Below, one piece after another: positions 16,944-24,577 of a stretch of 64,000 bases of DNA. The DNA lies in NCBI RefSeq assembly GCF_014635585.1, contig NZ_BMDC01000001.1, positions 844,139 through 908,138 on the forward strand, given 5' to 3'. The translations under genes and the position numbers were made by a program. The DNA comes from Rothia aerolata. Lineage in GTDB: Bacteria > Actinomycetota > Actinomycetes > Actinomycetales > Micrococcaceae. Every line of letters starts with the position of its first letter. The stretch's first letter is position 1. The notes beneath the pieces are model-generated. The model was given only the letters and a program-made list of their open reading frames with translations, was not told the DNA's origin and ran no database searches.

Positions 16944-17897
16944 ATGACTGAAAACAAGACCCGCCACGCAGCCGGCATTGGCCTGGCTACCATCGTCAAT
17001 TCCGGTGAGCACGCAGGAACCGTGCTTGATACCTGGTACCCCTCCCCCGCCCTTGGCACCAAGGCCACCGACGTTCGCGCCCGGTTAGAGCCCCTGGTCA
17101 AGACTGAGGAAGACCGCAACGTTCGCACCGAAATTGTTGAGGTCTCTATTGACCTCGATGCCGCTCCTGCAGACGCCTCCGATGCCTACCTGCGCCTGCA
17201 CCTGCTCTCCCACTGCCTGGTCGAACCCAACTCCATTAATCTCGACGGCCTCTTTGGCAAGCTGGCCAACGTTGCCTGGACCAACTACGGCCCGGTGCTG
17301 GCAGCAGAAGCCAATACCGTGCTGATTTCCCTGCGCCAGCGCGGCCACGTGAGCGTGAGCCACGTTGATAAGTTCCCCCGCCTGATTGACTACGTGATTC
17401 CCGCCGGTGTTCGTATTGGTGACGCCGACCGCGTGCGTCTCGGTGCCCATCTAGCTTCCGGCACCACTGTAATGCACGAGGGTTTTGTCAACTTCAACGC
17501 CGGTACCCTGGGTACCTCTATGGTCGAGGGCCGTATTTCTCAGGGTGTGATTGTGGGCGATGGCTCCGACATCGGCGGCGGCGCCTCCACCATGGGCACC
17601 CTCTCCGGCGGCGGCACCCAGCGCGTTTCTGTGGGTGAGCGCTCCCTGCTGGGCGCTGAGGCCGGTATCGGTATTGCTATCGGGGACGACGTCGTGGTGG
17701 AGGCCGGTCTCTACGTGACCGCCGGCTCCCGCGTAACCGTGCTCAACCCCGGTGCTGAGCCCCAGGTGGTCAAGGCCGCCGAGCTCTCGGGCGTTTCCAA
17801 CCTGCTCTTCCGCCGCAACTCTGTTTCCGGTGCTATCGAAGTTCTGCCTCGCGAAGGCCAGACCGTAGAGCTCAACGACGCTCTACACGCTAACTAA
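16944..17897 (+). CDS. dapD: Tetrahydrodipicolinate N-succinyltransferase
   Basis: 317-residue acyltransferase that succinylates tetrahydrodipicolinate from succinyl-CoA, one step before DapC in the succinylase branch. The C-terminal half shows the left-handed beta-helix hexapeptide pattern ([27 protein letters not shown]), then [20 protein letters not shown]. The long N-domain is characteristic of the actinobacterial subfamily. The ATG at 16944 ([17 protein letters not shown]) is preferred on length and promoter spacing. galE follows 21 bp downstream. Confidence 0.92.
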   Translation: MTENKTRHAAGIGLATIVNSGEHAGTVLDTWYPSPALGTKATDVRARLEPLVKTEEDRNVRTEIVEVSIDLDAAPADASDAYLRLHLLSHCLVEPNSINLDGLFGKLANVAWTNYGPVLAAEANTVLISLRQRGHVSVSHVDKFPRLIDYVIPAGVRIGDADRVRLGAHLASGTTVMHEGFVNFNAGTLGTSMVEGRISQGVIVGDGSDIGGGASTMGTLSGGGTQRVSVGERSLLGAEAGIGIAIGDDVVVEAGLYVTAGSRVTVLNPGAEPQVVKAAELSGVSNLLFRRNSVSGAIEVLPREGQTVELNDALHAN

Positions 17898-17918
17898 TCA
17901 CTCTTAGGGGATAAACAT

Positions 17919-18932
17919 ATGAAGATTATGGTTACCGGCGGTGCCGGTTACATTGGCTCCCACACCGTTTTGGAGCTGCTTAAGGCAGGGCACGAGGTTG
18001 TGGTGATGGACAACCTCTCTAACTCCTCAGAAGAATCACTGAACCGCGTGGCGGAACTCGCCGGTAAAAAGGCGGAATTCCACAAGGTTGACCTGCTCGA
18101 TGCTCCCGGCATGAAGGAGCTTTTTGAACAGACCCGTCCCGAAGCCGTGATTCACTTTGCCGGTCTCAAAGCCGTGGGCGAATCTGCCGAGAAGCCCCTG
18201 TGGTACTACAAGACCAATGTGGCGGGCACCCTGAACCTGCTCGATGCGATGGAAGCGGTCGATTGCAAGACCATCGTCTTCTCTTCCTCGGCAACCGTCT
18301 ACGGTGAGCCCGAGGAAATGCCGCTAACCGAGAAAATCAACATGGATGCCCAGTCCTGCTACGGCCGCACCAAGGAGCACATTGAAGATATGCTCGTTGA
18401 CCTGGCGGCTTCTGACAGCTCCTGGAACATCGCCCTGTTGCGCTACTTCAACCCCGTGGGCGCCCACGAGTCCGGTCGCATTGGTGAGGATCCCTCGGGC
18501 ATTCCCAACAACCTGGTGCCCTTCATTGCCCAGGTAGCGGTGGGCCGCCGCGAGTACCTCAATGTCTTTGGCAACGACTACCCCACCGTAGACGGCACCG
18601 GCGTACGCGACTACATCCACGTGGTAGACCTGGCAGACGGCCACCTGAAGGCGCTGGACTTCGTGGCCAAGAACGGGGGCCTGCGCACCTGGAACCTGGG
18701 CACCGGCAACGGCTACTCCGTGCTGGAAGTTCTGCACGCTTTCGAGAAGGCCTGCGGTAAGGAGCTTCCCTACAAGATCGTAGACCGCCGCCCCGGCGAC
18801 GTCGCTGTTTCCTACGCCGACCCCTCCTCAGCCCTGGCAGATTTGGGCTGGTCTGCTCAGCGCGACATTGACACCATGGTGGCTGACCACTGGAACTGGC
18901 AGAAGAACAACCCTAACGGCTACGAGGGCTAG
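17919..18932 (+). CDS. galE: UDP-glucose 4-epimerase
   Basis: 337-residue short-chain dehydrogenase-type epimerase interconverting UDP-glucose and UDP-galactose for glycan synthesis. It has the NAD-binding GGAGYIG (residues 7-13), catalytic Ser in FSSSATVYGE (about 124), and Tyr148/Lys152 of YGRTK. Length is standard. The ATG is preceded by AGGGGATAAACAT. The short gap after dapD suggests read-through from that promoter. It converges on gltA across a class A hairpin and a strong terminator. Confidence 0.93.
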   Translation: MKIMVTGGAGYIGSHTVLELLKAGHEVVVMDNLSNSSEESLNRVAELAGKKAEFHKVDLLDAPGMKELFEQTRPEAVIHFAGLKAVGESAEKPLWYYKTNVAGTLNLLDAMEAVDCKTIVFSSSATVYGEPEEMPLTEKINMDAQSCYGRTKEHIEDMLVDLAASDSSWNIALLRYFNPVGAHESGRIGEDPSGIPNNLVPFIAQVAVGRREYLNVFGNDYPTVDGTGVRDYIHVVDLADGHLKALDFVAKNGGLRTWNLGTGNGYSVLEVLHAFEKACGKELPYKIVDRRPGDVAVSYADPSSALADLGWSAQRDIDTMVADHWNWQKNNPNGYEG

Positions 18933-18952
18933 TTTGCTCCCGACGTCGCGAT

Positions 18953-19025
18953 GACGGTTTGAGGGGCCAGGCAACTGGCATCGGGGCTGGCGTTTAGGGG
19001 AGGTTGTCTGGCCCCTCAAACCGTC
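18953..19025 (+). repeat. Class A hairpin repeat, copy 3 (short form)
   Basis: 23-bp arms (18953-18975 with 19003-19025) pair completely if one G-U pair is allowed. The stem sequence is unrelated to copies 1 and 2 outside the apical few pairs. The loop differs from consensus by one base (TTTAGGGGAG for TTTAAGGGAG). It is in the convergent galE-gltA junction. Confidence 0.9.
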
Positions 19026-19050
19026 CTTCCGTCATCTACGCTTAAACTTC

Positions 19051-19087
19051 AAAGCGGGGCCGCTGCTCAATGCAGCGGCCCCGCTTT
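19051..19087. terminator. Bidirectional terminator between galE and gltA
   Basis: Perfect 16-bp stem (19051-19066 with 19072-19087) flanked by A-runs on the left and TTTTCTT on the right, with a 5-nt loop. It is 10 bases beyond the gltA stop and is a conventional intrinsic terminator, in contrast to the class A hairpin beside it. Confidence 0.85.
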
Positions 19088-19097
19088 TCTTATGCGT

Positions 19098-20381
19098 TTA
19101 CTTGGAGGGGTAGTGGCGCTCCGGCTCGCCAATGTAGATCTGGCGGGGGCGGCCAATCTTGGTTTCGGGATCCTGAATCATCTCGCGCCACTGGGCAATC
19201 CAGCCGGGCATACGGCCCAGAGCAAAGAGCACGGTGAACATCTTCTCGGGGAAGCCCATCGCGGTGTAGATCAGACCGGTGTAGAAGTCCACATTGGGGT
19301 AGAGCTTGCGCTCGATGAAGTAGTCGTCTGCCAGAGCCTTCTCTTCCAGGCGCTGAGCAATTTCGAGCAGCTCGTTGTCGCCGCCCATCTTGCCCAGAAC
19401 CTCGTCCGCGGTCTTCTTGATAATGCGGGCGCGGGGGTCGTAGTTCTTGTAGACGCGGTGGCCGAAGCCCATCAGGCGCACGCTGTCTTCCTTGTTCTTG
19501 ACCTTCTCCATGAAGTCCTCGGGCGAGATGCCCTCGGCCTTAATCTTGCGGAGCATGTTCAGAACAGCCTCGTTAGCGCCGCCGTGCAGGGGACCGTAGA
19601 GAGCGTTGATACCGCCGGAGACGGAGGTGAACATGTTGGCGTGGGCCGAACCCACCAGGCGAACAGTCGAAGCCGAGCAGTTCTGCTCGTGATCAGCGTG
19701 TAGCAGGAGCAGGGTATCCAGTGCCTTAGCCATGACCGGATCAACCTCGTAGTCTTCGGTGGGGAAGCCGAAGCACATGCGCAGGAAGTTCTCTGCGTAG
19801 TTGAGATCGTTCTTGGGGTAGATCAGGGGCTCGCCCTTGTCCTTCTTGAAAGCGTAGGCTGCCAGGGTAGGAACCTTGGAGAGCAGGCGGAAGGTAGAAA
19901 CCTCAACCTGGTGCGCATCAAAGGGGTCGAGCGAGTCGCTGTAGAAAGTGGACATGGCCGAGACAGATGCCGCAAGAACCGCCATGGGGTGGGCACCGCG
20001 AGGGAAGCCCGAGAAGAAGGTCTTGAAATCTTCGTGCACCATGGTGTGGCGGCGAATCATGGTCTCAAATTCTTCGTACTGCTCGGGGGTGGGCAGTTCG
20101 CCGTAGATGAGCAGGTAAGCAACCTCAACGAAGTTGGACTTCTCGGCTAGCTCTTCAATGGGGTAGCCGCGGTAACGCAGAATACCCTCGTTACCGTCAA
20201 TAAAAGTGATGGCAGACTTTGCGTTAGCGGTGTTCATGAAGCCGGGGTCATAGGCTACATGACCGGTTTCCTTGAGCATACCTGCGGTTGAGAAACCGCT
20301 GTTGCCGTCTACAGCTTCTACGCGCTTGAGGTCGAGCTCGATATCGCCAGCTGAGAGTACAGCATCCTTGTTTTCAGACAT
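19098..20381 (-). CDS. gltA: Citrate synthase
   Basis: 427-residue type II citrate synthase condensing oxaloacetate and acetyl-CoA. Catalytic residues are in GPLHGGANEAV (His), GFGHRVYKNYDPRA (His) and NVDFYTG (Asp). The N-terminal domain with AYDPGFMNTANAKSAITFIDG is typical of hexameric bacterial enzymes. CGGAGG lies 6 bases before the ATG. The upstream 193 bp to dapC should hold its promoter, but I see no clear -35/-10 pair. Confidence 0.95.
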   Translation of the reverse strand: MSENKDAVLSAGDIELDLKRVEAVDGNSGFSTAGMLKETGHVAYDPGFMNTANAKSAITFIDGNEGILRYRGYPIEELAEKSNFVEVAYLLIYGELPTPEQYEEFETMIRRHTMVHEDFKTFFSGFPRGAHPMAVLAASVSAMSTFYSDSLDPFDAHQVEVSTFRLLSKVPTLAAYAFKKDKGEPLIYPKNDLNYAENFLRMCFGFPTEDYEVDPVMAKALDTLLLLHADHEQNCSASTVRLVGSAHANMFTSVSGGINALYGPLHGGANEAVLNMLRKIKAEGISPEDFMEKVKNKEDSVRLMGFGHRVYKNYDPRARIIKKTADEVLGKMGGDNELLEIAQRLEEKALADDYFIERKLYPNVDFYTGLIYTAMGFPEKMFTVLFALGRMPGWIAQWREMIQDPETKIGRPRQIYIGEPERHYPSK

Positions 20382-20574
20382 TAATTCCTCCGTGTATATG
20401 GAGTTGGTTCCCAGGCTTAACCACTGTTATCGGTGATGACCGGTTAGAGAGCGTCTTCTTTGAACGCGCGTGGTGCAGGTTACCAATTACCTTCAAACCC
20501 ACCTTACCGTTCTCAATGCGCCGGGTCACATTTCTCTTGAAACGTGAACTAATTATTTCGCTACGAATTGACTT

Positions 20575-21705
20575 TTATGAAGAAAGTCGCTCAGCCGCAG
20601 CCGAAATATCAGCGTCAGAGCCGGTCAGAGCCACCCTCACGTAGCCGTTGCCAGCCTCGCCGTAGATGGTGCCGGGGCCAATGAGAATGCCGCGCTCGGC
20701 GAAGCGGCCGATGGTGGTCCAGGTGTCCTCCCCCGCGCTGGCCCAGAGGTAAAGGCCCGCTTCTGAGTACTCGACGGTCAGGCCGAACTTTTCCAGGGCG
20801 GGCAAGAGTAGCTCGCGGCGGGCACGGTAGAGGTTCTTCTGTTCTTCCACGTGTGCGTCGTCGGCCAGGGCGGCAGCCATAGCGGCCTGCACGGGGGCAG
20901 GAACAATCATGCCAGCGTGCTTGCGGGAGTTGATGATGTTGGGCATGATCTCGGGATCGCCTGCGAGGAAGGCTGCGCGGTAGCCTGCCAGGTTAGACTG
21001 CTTAGACAGCGAGTAGGTGGCAAAGAGGAGCTCCTGTGATCCGCCGGAGACCCGCGGATCCAGCAGAGAGGGCACAGCCTGCCCACCGCGCTGTACGTCC
21101 CAGCTCCCCCAGCCCAGCTCGGCGTAGCACTCGTCGGAGGCGACCGCGGCACCCAGGGCGCGGGCGTCGTCCACCATCTTCTTTAGTTCCGCAACGTCAC
21201 GCACAATGCCGGTGGGGTTGGCGGGAGAATTCACCCAGACCAGCTTCACGCGGGAGCGGGTGTCAGCGTCGAGTTCGTCGAGGGAATCGGCGGCGACGTG
21301 CTCGGCGCCGGCCAGCTGGGCGCCGATGTCGTAGGTGGGGTAGGCGATCTTTGGGCGGACGACGACGTCCCCGGCGCCCAGCCCCAGCAGGAAGGGTAGC
21401 CACGCCACGAGTTCCTTAGAGCCGACGGTGGGCATGACCTGCTCCACGGTGAGGCCAGGGACGCCGCGGCGGCGGTCAAACCAGTCAACGATGGCCTGGC
21501 GCACCTCAAGAGTGCCGTGTGTGGTGGGGTAACCGTGGGCATCAGACGCGCGGTTGAGAGCTTCGCGGATTACCGCCGGAGTGGGGTCAACCGGGGTGCC
21601 AATCGAGAGGTTCACCAGGCCACCGGGATGTTGCTCGGCCTGCTTCTGGTAGGGGGCCATCTGGTTCCAGGGGTAGTCGGGTAGGTCAAGGCCGAATTTC
21701 GCCAC
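20575..21705 (-). CDS. dapC: Succinyl-diaminopimelate aminotransferase
   Basis: 376-residue fold-type I PLP aminotransferase. The PLP lysine is in YSLSKQSNLAGYRAAF; the substrate/cofactor motifs NSPANPTG and SDECYAELGW are present. The context next to fdxA in actinobacteria identifies the N-succinyl-2-amino-6-oxopimelate aminotransferase of lysine synthesis. I chose the GTG at 21705 (VAKFGLDLPDYPW) because AAAGGA precedes it by 6 bases; a longer frame to 21792 adds a non-homologous head. A long gene-free stretch separates it from fdxA. Confidence 0.88.
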   Translation of the reverse strand: MAKFGLDLPDYPWNQMAPYQKQAEQHPGGLVNLSIGTPVDPTPAVIREALNRASDAHGYPTTHGTLEVRQAIVDWFDRRRGVPGLTVEQVMPTVGSKELVAWLPFLLGLGAGDVVVRPKIAYPTYDIGAQLAGAEHVAADSLDELDADTRSRVKLVWVNSPANPTGIVRDVAELKKMVDDARALGAAVASDECYAELGWGSWDVQRGGQAVPSLLDPRVSGGSQELLFATYSLSKQSNLAGYRAAFLAGDPEIMPNIINSRKHAGMIVPAPVQAAMAAALADDAHVEEQKNLYRARRELLLPALEKFGLTVEYSEAGLYLWASAGEDTWTTIGRFAERGILIGPGTIYGEAGNGYVRVALTGSDADISAAAERLSS

Positions 21706-21765
21706 GGTGAATCCTTTGGTTGGGAATCTGCATCGTCTGAAAGGCTTATCGTAGCCGCGGGCGAG

Positions 21766-21863
21766 GCGGTTGAGCGGGTCGTCCGCTGGCATCGGGGCTG
21801 GCGTGAATCGCGGTACGAGCGAAGCGAGCCCGCGAGAGGGACTGCGGACGACCGCTCGACCGC
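21766..21863 (+). repeat. Class A hairpin repeat, copy 4 (divergent loop form)
   Basis: Arms 21766-21786 and 21844-21863 pair over 20 bp with one G-U pair and one bulged G. The loop starts with the consensus (TGGCATCGGGGCTGGCGT) but then carries a different insert of about 30 nt that itself folds (TCGCGG..CCGCGA), and its 3' end is GAGGGACT rather than TTTAAGGGAG. Confidence 0.75.
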
Positions 21864-22134
21864 AGAGCCGAGGAAATAAACCTTTTGCTCCCCCATTCTA
21901 TGACACGGGGCTCACAGGCGGGCTATAGGACAAATCTGTGTCCAAAACATCCCCACTCTCCAGCAAAGACAAGGCAACCGGCCCCACAAGCTAACCTCAA
22001 CCCACCACTACCCCAAAATCCAGCACCAGCGATATGGAGCATTTCTGGATTACCTGCGGAAACAAACTCCCGGTACATCTAGATTCCTGTAGGGACACCT
22101 AAGGTACAAGCAAATTCCCGTTAAGAAGCCAAAA

Positions 22135-22192
22135 GTACACCTGTATTCCCTGGGTACACATCTAGATGTGTACCCAGGGAATACAGGTGTAC
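22135..22192. repeat. 58-bp perfect palindrome without spacer (class B)
   Basis: The two 29-base halves meet at CT|AG and are exact reverse complements (GTACACCTGTATTCCC near the ends, ACACATCTAGATGTGT at the centre). It lies between tandem genes, so a terminator role for fdxA is possible but the element is far from any stop. Confidence 0.85.
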
Positions 22193-22247
22193 CTATGTCA
22201 GCCCGGCAAGAAGAAACGTGTACTTTACCTATCGAGCTTCCTCGAGA

Positions 22248-22294
22248 GGCCACTTTTATACCGAAAACCTGCGAAAAACGGTATAAAAATGGCC
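22248..22294. repeat. 16-bp inverted repeat in the dapC-fdxA gap
   Basis: GGCCACTTTTATACCG (22248-22263) pairs with 22279-22294 except for one mismatch; the 15-nt loop is purine-rich. Another palindrome of the cluster, function unknown. Confidence 0.6.
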
Positions 22295-22537
22295 ACTCGG
22301 CGATCATAGCAGCCCGTGCAGATGGTCCTGTTTCATTGAGTCGCGCTTCAGTACACTGGCCCATTCTCGATAAACACCCAGCATGCTAGAAGCCACGCTT
22401 TCCTGCCACTTTCTCGGGTGAGACGCCCGGAGCGGGACCCACTTTCTGTCTTATACCCTCACAAGCCCTGCCTTTAAGACAAAAATGCTCACCACCCGAG
22501 AAAGGTAGCGAGCACTTAAGGAGGAGCTTCACTTCAG

Positions 22538-22660
22538 CAGTACGTTGTCCCAGCCAACTGGCATCGGGATGAAGCGACACGAGTGCGAGCTAGCGAGCAC
22601 TCAAGAGTGAGCAGAATCGCGAAGCGTGCGTTTAAGGGAGGTTGGCTGGGCAACGTGCTG
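22538..22660 (+). repeat. Class A hairpin repeat, copy 5 (long form)
   Basis: Arms 22538-22558 and 22641-22660 pair over 20 bp with one G-U pair and one bulge. The 82-nt loop shares its first 10 bases (TGGCATCGGG) and last 13 (GCGTTTAAGGGAG) with the short form, with 59 nt between in place of GCTG. The insert contains an internal hairpin, GAGTGC..GCACTC. Same form as copy 7. It lies 24 bases after the fdxA stop. Confidence 0.85.
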
Positions 22661-22683
22661 ATGAAGCTAAATCCCCATAAAAT

Positions 22684-23010
22684 CTAGGATTCCTGGTTCT
22701 GCGGGGGCAGCGCCGCAATCCAGGGCACGTCCTTGCCGATGTTGCCCAGACGGGTTGCTCCACCGGGTGAGCCCAGGTCGTCGAAGAAGTCAACGTTGGC
22801 CTGGGTGTAGTCTTCCCATTCCTCGGGAACGTCGTCTTCGTAGTAGATGGCTTCAACGGGGCAGACGGGCTCGCAGGCGCCGCAGTCCACGCACTCGTCG
22901 GGGTGGATGTAGAGGGAGCGTTCGCCCTCGTAGATGCAGTCAACGGGGCATTCGTCTACGCATGCGCGATCTTTAACATCTACGCAAGGCTGAGCAATAA
23001 CGTAAGTCAT
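22684..23010 (-). CDS. fdxA: 7Fe ferredoxin
   Basis: 108-residue [3Fe-4S][4Fe-4S] ferredoxin for low-potential electron transfer. By analogy with Azotobacter FdI, Cys9, Cys17 and Cys50 hold the 3Fe cluster and Cys21, Cys40, Cys43 and Cys46 the 4Fe cluster; Cys25 is the free one, and the second free Cys of FdI is Val here. The extended C-terminal half is usual for actinobacterial FdxA. AAAGG lies 9 bases before the ATG, and TAGTAT about 65 bases upstream is a plausible -10. Confidence 0.93.
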   Translation of the reverse strand: MTYVIAQPCVDVKDRACVDECPVDCIYEGERSLYIHPDECVDCGACEPVCPVEAIYYEDDVPEEWEDYTQANVDFFDDLGSPGGATRLGNIGKDVPWIAALPPQNQES

Positions 23011-23173
23011 GCAGTGGGCCTTTCTTGGAAGATCATTTCAACACTGTGTGACACGTGCTGGGTTTGAAGTCTTTCACCATACTAGCCCTGTTTATGCCGT
23101 TGAGAAGACTTTAGTGGCGTAGTTGACAGGGCATAAAAATGTGTCGTAATTATTCTTGACGGAAAGTAATTTG

Positions 23174-23590
23174 TTACTTTTTGATTCGCTGGCGCAGTTG
23201 GTATTTCTTGACCACCACGTTAGAGACCACCGTGGCAAAGAGGGTGCCCAACAGCCAGAGGGTGCCCGCTACGCCCACCGGAATCACGGGGTTTGCCAGT
23301 ACCAGAACCGATCCGGTTTTGGCGAAGCCGAAGGTGAGAACCAACAGAAAAGCCACAGCGCCTGCCAGGCTTCCCGCCCAAGTTTTGGTGGCGCGCAGGG
23401 AGACCCAGCTGGCGCCGAGGAAGGTGAGCAGAATGGCCAGCAGGGCGCCCCAGGGCAGGTAGATTCCGTCTGAAATGTACCAGATGTAGGCGTGGTACAT
23501 GGTTCCGGTGAAGCCAACGATTAGACCGATGCAGATTGCAGTAATCACCGAGTTGGCGGTGGAGGGTGCTTCTTCTACCTCGTGGTTCAT
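23174..23590 (-). CDS. Four-helix membrane protein (DUF6113-like)
   Basis: 138 residues with four hydrophobic segments (about 15-38, 45-66, 72-95, 100-122) and a charged C-terminus (VVKKYQLRQRIKK), suggesting a cytoplasmic tail. Location between mshB and fdxA matches the small membrane protein I recall as DUF6113 in Micrococcaceae; I cannot confirm the family without a search. Its ATG follows the mshB stop by 3 bp, so they form one operon. No catalytic motif is visible. Confidence 0.65.
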   Translation of the reverse strand: MNHEVEEAPSTANSVITAICIGLIVGFTGTMYHAYIWYISDGIYLPWGALLAILLTFLGASWVSLRATKTWAGSLAGAVAFLLVLTFGFAKTGSVLVLANPVIPVGVAGTLWLLGTLFATVVSNVVVKKYQLRQRIKK

Positions 23591-23593
23591 CGG

Positions 23594-24466
23594 CTACTCC
23601 CCCTTTTCCCAGAGCAGGCGGTAGGTTTCCCGGGCAGAGATTTTTTGGGAGACCCGGTTGGAGAATTGGTAGGTGAAGTCGTCAACGATCATCACCTGGG
23701 TGCGGTGGGCTGCCATGGCCTCCCGCTTTTTGGCCAAGGAGCCGTCAATAACCGCCTGGGGTCGCTCATCCAGCGGGTCGATTTCGCCTTCGAGGCCCCA
23801 AACCAGCTCGGGCGCGGCGTCTGAGCCGATGAGCAGTTCGACCGCTGCGACGGTTGCCTGGTGGGCGCGCACGTGGTCGGGGTGGCCGTAGCCGCCGCCG
23901 TTGTCATAGGTGACGACGACGCTGGGGCGGGTCTGTTCAATCAGAGCAGCGATGGCCCGGGCTTGGTCATCAAGGTGCCCAGCCGTGAGGCAGTCGGCCG
24001 AGGCATGAGGATTAGCCGCGGCTCGCCCGTCCTGCCCCCAGATCATTCCCGAGTCGCGGTAGAGTTGCGGGGCGCCGTCCACGGCGGTAGCGCCCTGCCC
24101 CAGGAAAAGGTGGGTGGCCACGCCCAGCCGGTCGCAGGCGGCGGAGAGCTCGCCGGCGCGGTAGTCGCCCAGGGCTTCCCCGAAGTCAGCGCGGGTGCCG
24201 TTGTGGGCCTCCATCCAGCGAAGGTCCTGGGGAATTACCTCGCCCATCTCACCGCGGGTCAGCGTAAGCAAATCTACGGTGGCACCCATTTCAGCGTAGA
24301 AGCCCATGGTGGCGCCGGTGACCGTCGATTCGTCGTCCGGGTGGGCGTGAACGAACAGGAGCCGGGCATCGGGGGCAGCAAGGCCGTCTGGTAGCAGTGA
24401 GGTTACCGCGTTCGCGGACACATAGGCACCCTGCTCAGGGTAGTGAGGCGAAGACTCTTCAGCCAT
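23594..24466 (-). CDS. mshB: Mycothiol synthesis deacetylase MshB
   Basis: 290-residue zinc deacetylase converting GlcNAc-inositol to GlcN-inositol, the second committed step of mycothiol synthesis. The LmbE-family zinc motif HPDDES starts at His42 (HAHPDDES, residues 40-47), and the second His lies in GHPDHVRAH. I chose the ATG at 24466 (MAEESSPHYP); a longer frame reaches 24568 through the terminator. The presence of mycothiol marks an actinobacterium. Operon with the membrane protein downstream. Confidence 0.88.
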   Translation of the reverse strand: MAEESSPHYPEQGAYVSANAVTSLLPDGLAAPDARLLFVHAHPDDESTVTGATMGFYAEMGATVDLLTLTRGEMGEVIPQDLRWMEAHNGTRADFGEALGDYRAGELSAACDRLGVATHLFLGQGATAVDGAPQLYRDSGMIWGQDGRAAANPHASADCLTAGHLDDQARAIAALIEQTRPSVVVTYDNGGGYGHPDHVRAHQATVAAVELLIGSDAAPELVWGLEGEIDPLDERPQAVIDGSLAKKREAMAAHRTQVMIVDDFTYQFSNRVSQKISARETYRLLWEKGE

Positions 24467-24503
24467 GGTCTGGAAATTCTCCAAATCTCTGAGGTAATAA
24501 ACC

Positions 24504-24534
24504 AAAGGGCACACCCGGTGCGGGTGTGCCCTTT
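24504..24534. terminator. Terminator downstream of typA
   Basis: Perfect 14-bp stem (24504-24517 with 24521-24534) with a 3-nt loop GTG, lying 44 bases past the typA stop and just upstream of mshB. On the minus strand it is followed by GGTTTATT. Confidence 0.8.
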
Positions 24535-24577
24535 GAGTGTACAGGCTGTGGCTGAGAGTCAGCCACACGCCGGTGGC

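Larger units (their letters stand above)
21706..22683. other. Gene-free stretch dense in palindromes
   Basis: 978 bp between dapC and fdxA with no credible gene on either strand; short frames here overlap hairpins and have no homology I recognise. It contains class A copies 4 and 5, a 58-bp perfect palindrome (22135-22192), a 16-bp near-perfect hairpin (22248-22294) and an imperfect one with arms near 22412 and 22484. Usual actinobacterial synteny places fdxA directly beside dapC, so this looks like accumulated repeat sequence. Confidence 0.8.

Noticed and set aside
22386-22580. Short open frames (64-104 codons) in the 22 kb gap as genes
   Set aside because: They run through palindromes, lack ribosome binding sites and resemble no family.
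22050-22660. Possible CRISPR array or small RNA cluster in the dapC-fdxA gap
   Set aside because: Repeats are inverted, not regularly spaced direct repeats, and no cas gene is present.
23123-23128. Perfect TTGACA on the plus strand between fdxA and the membrane protein gene
   Set aside because: No plus-strand gene lies downstream and no matching -10 sits at 16-18 nt, so it is taken as chance.
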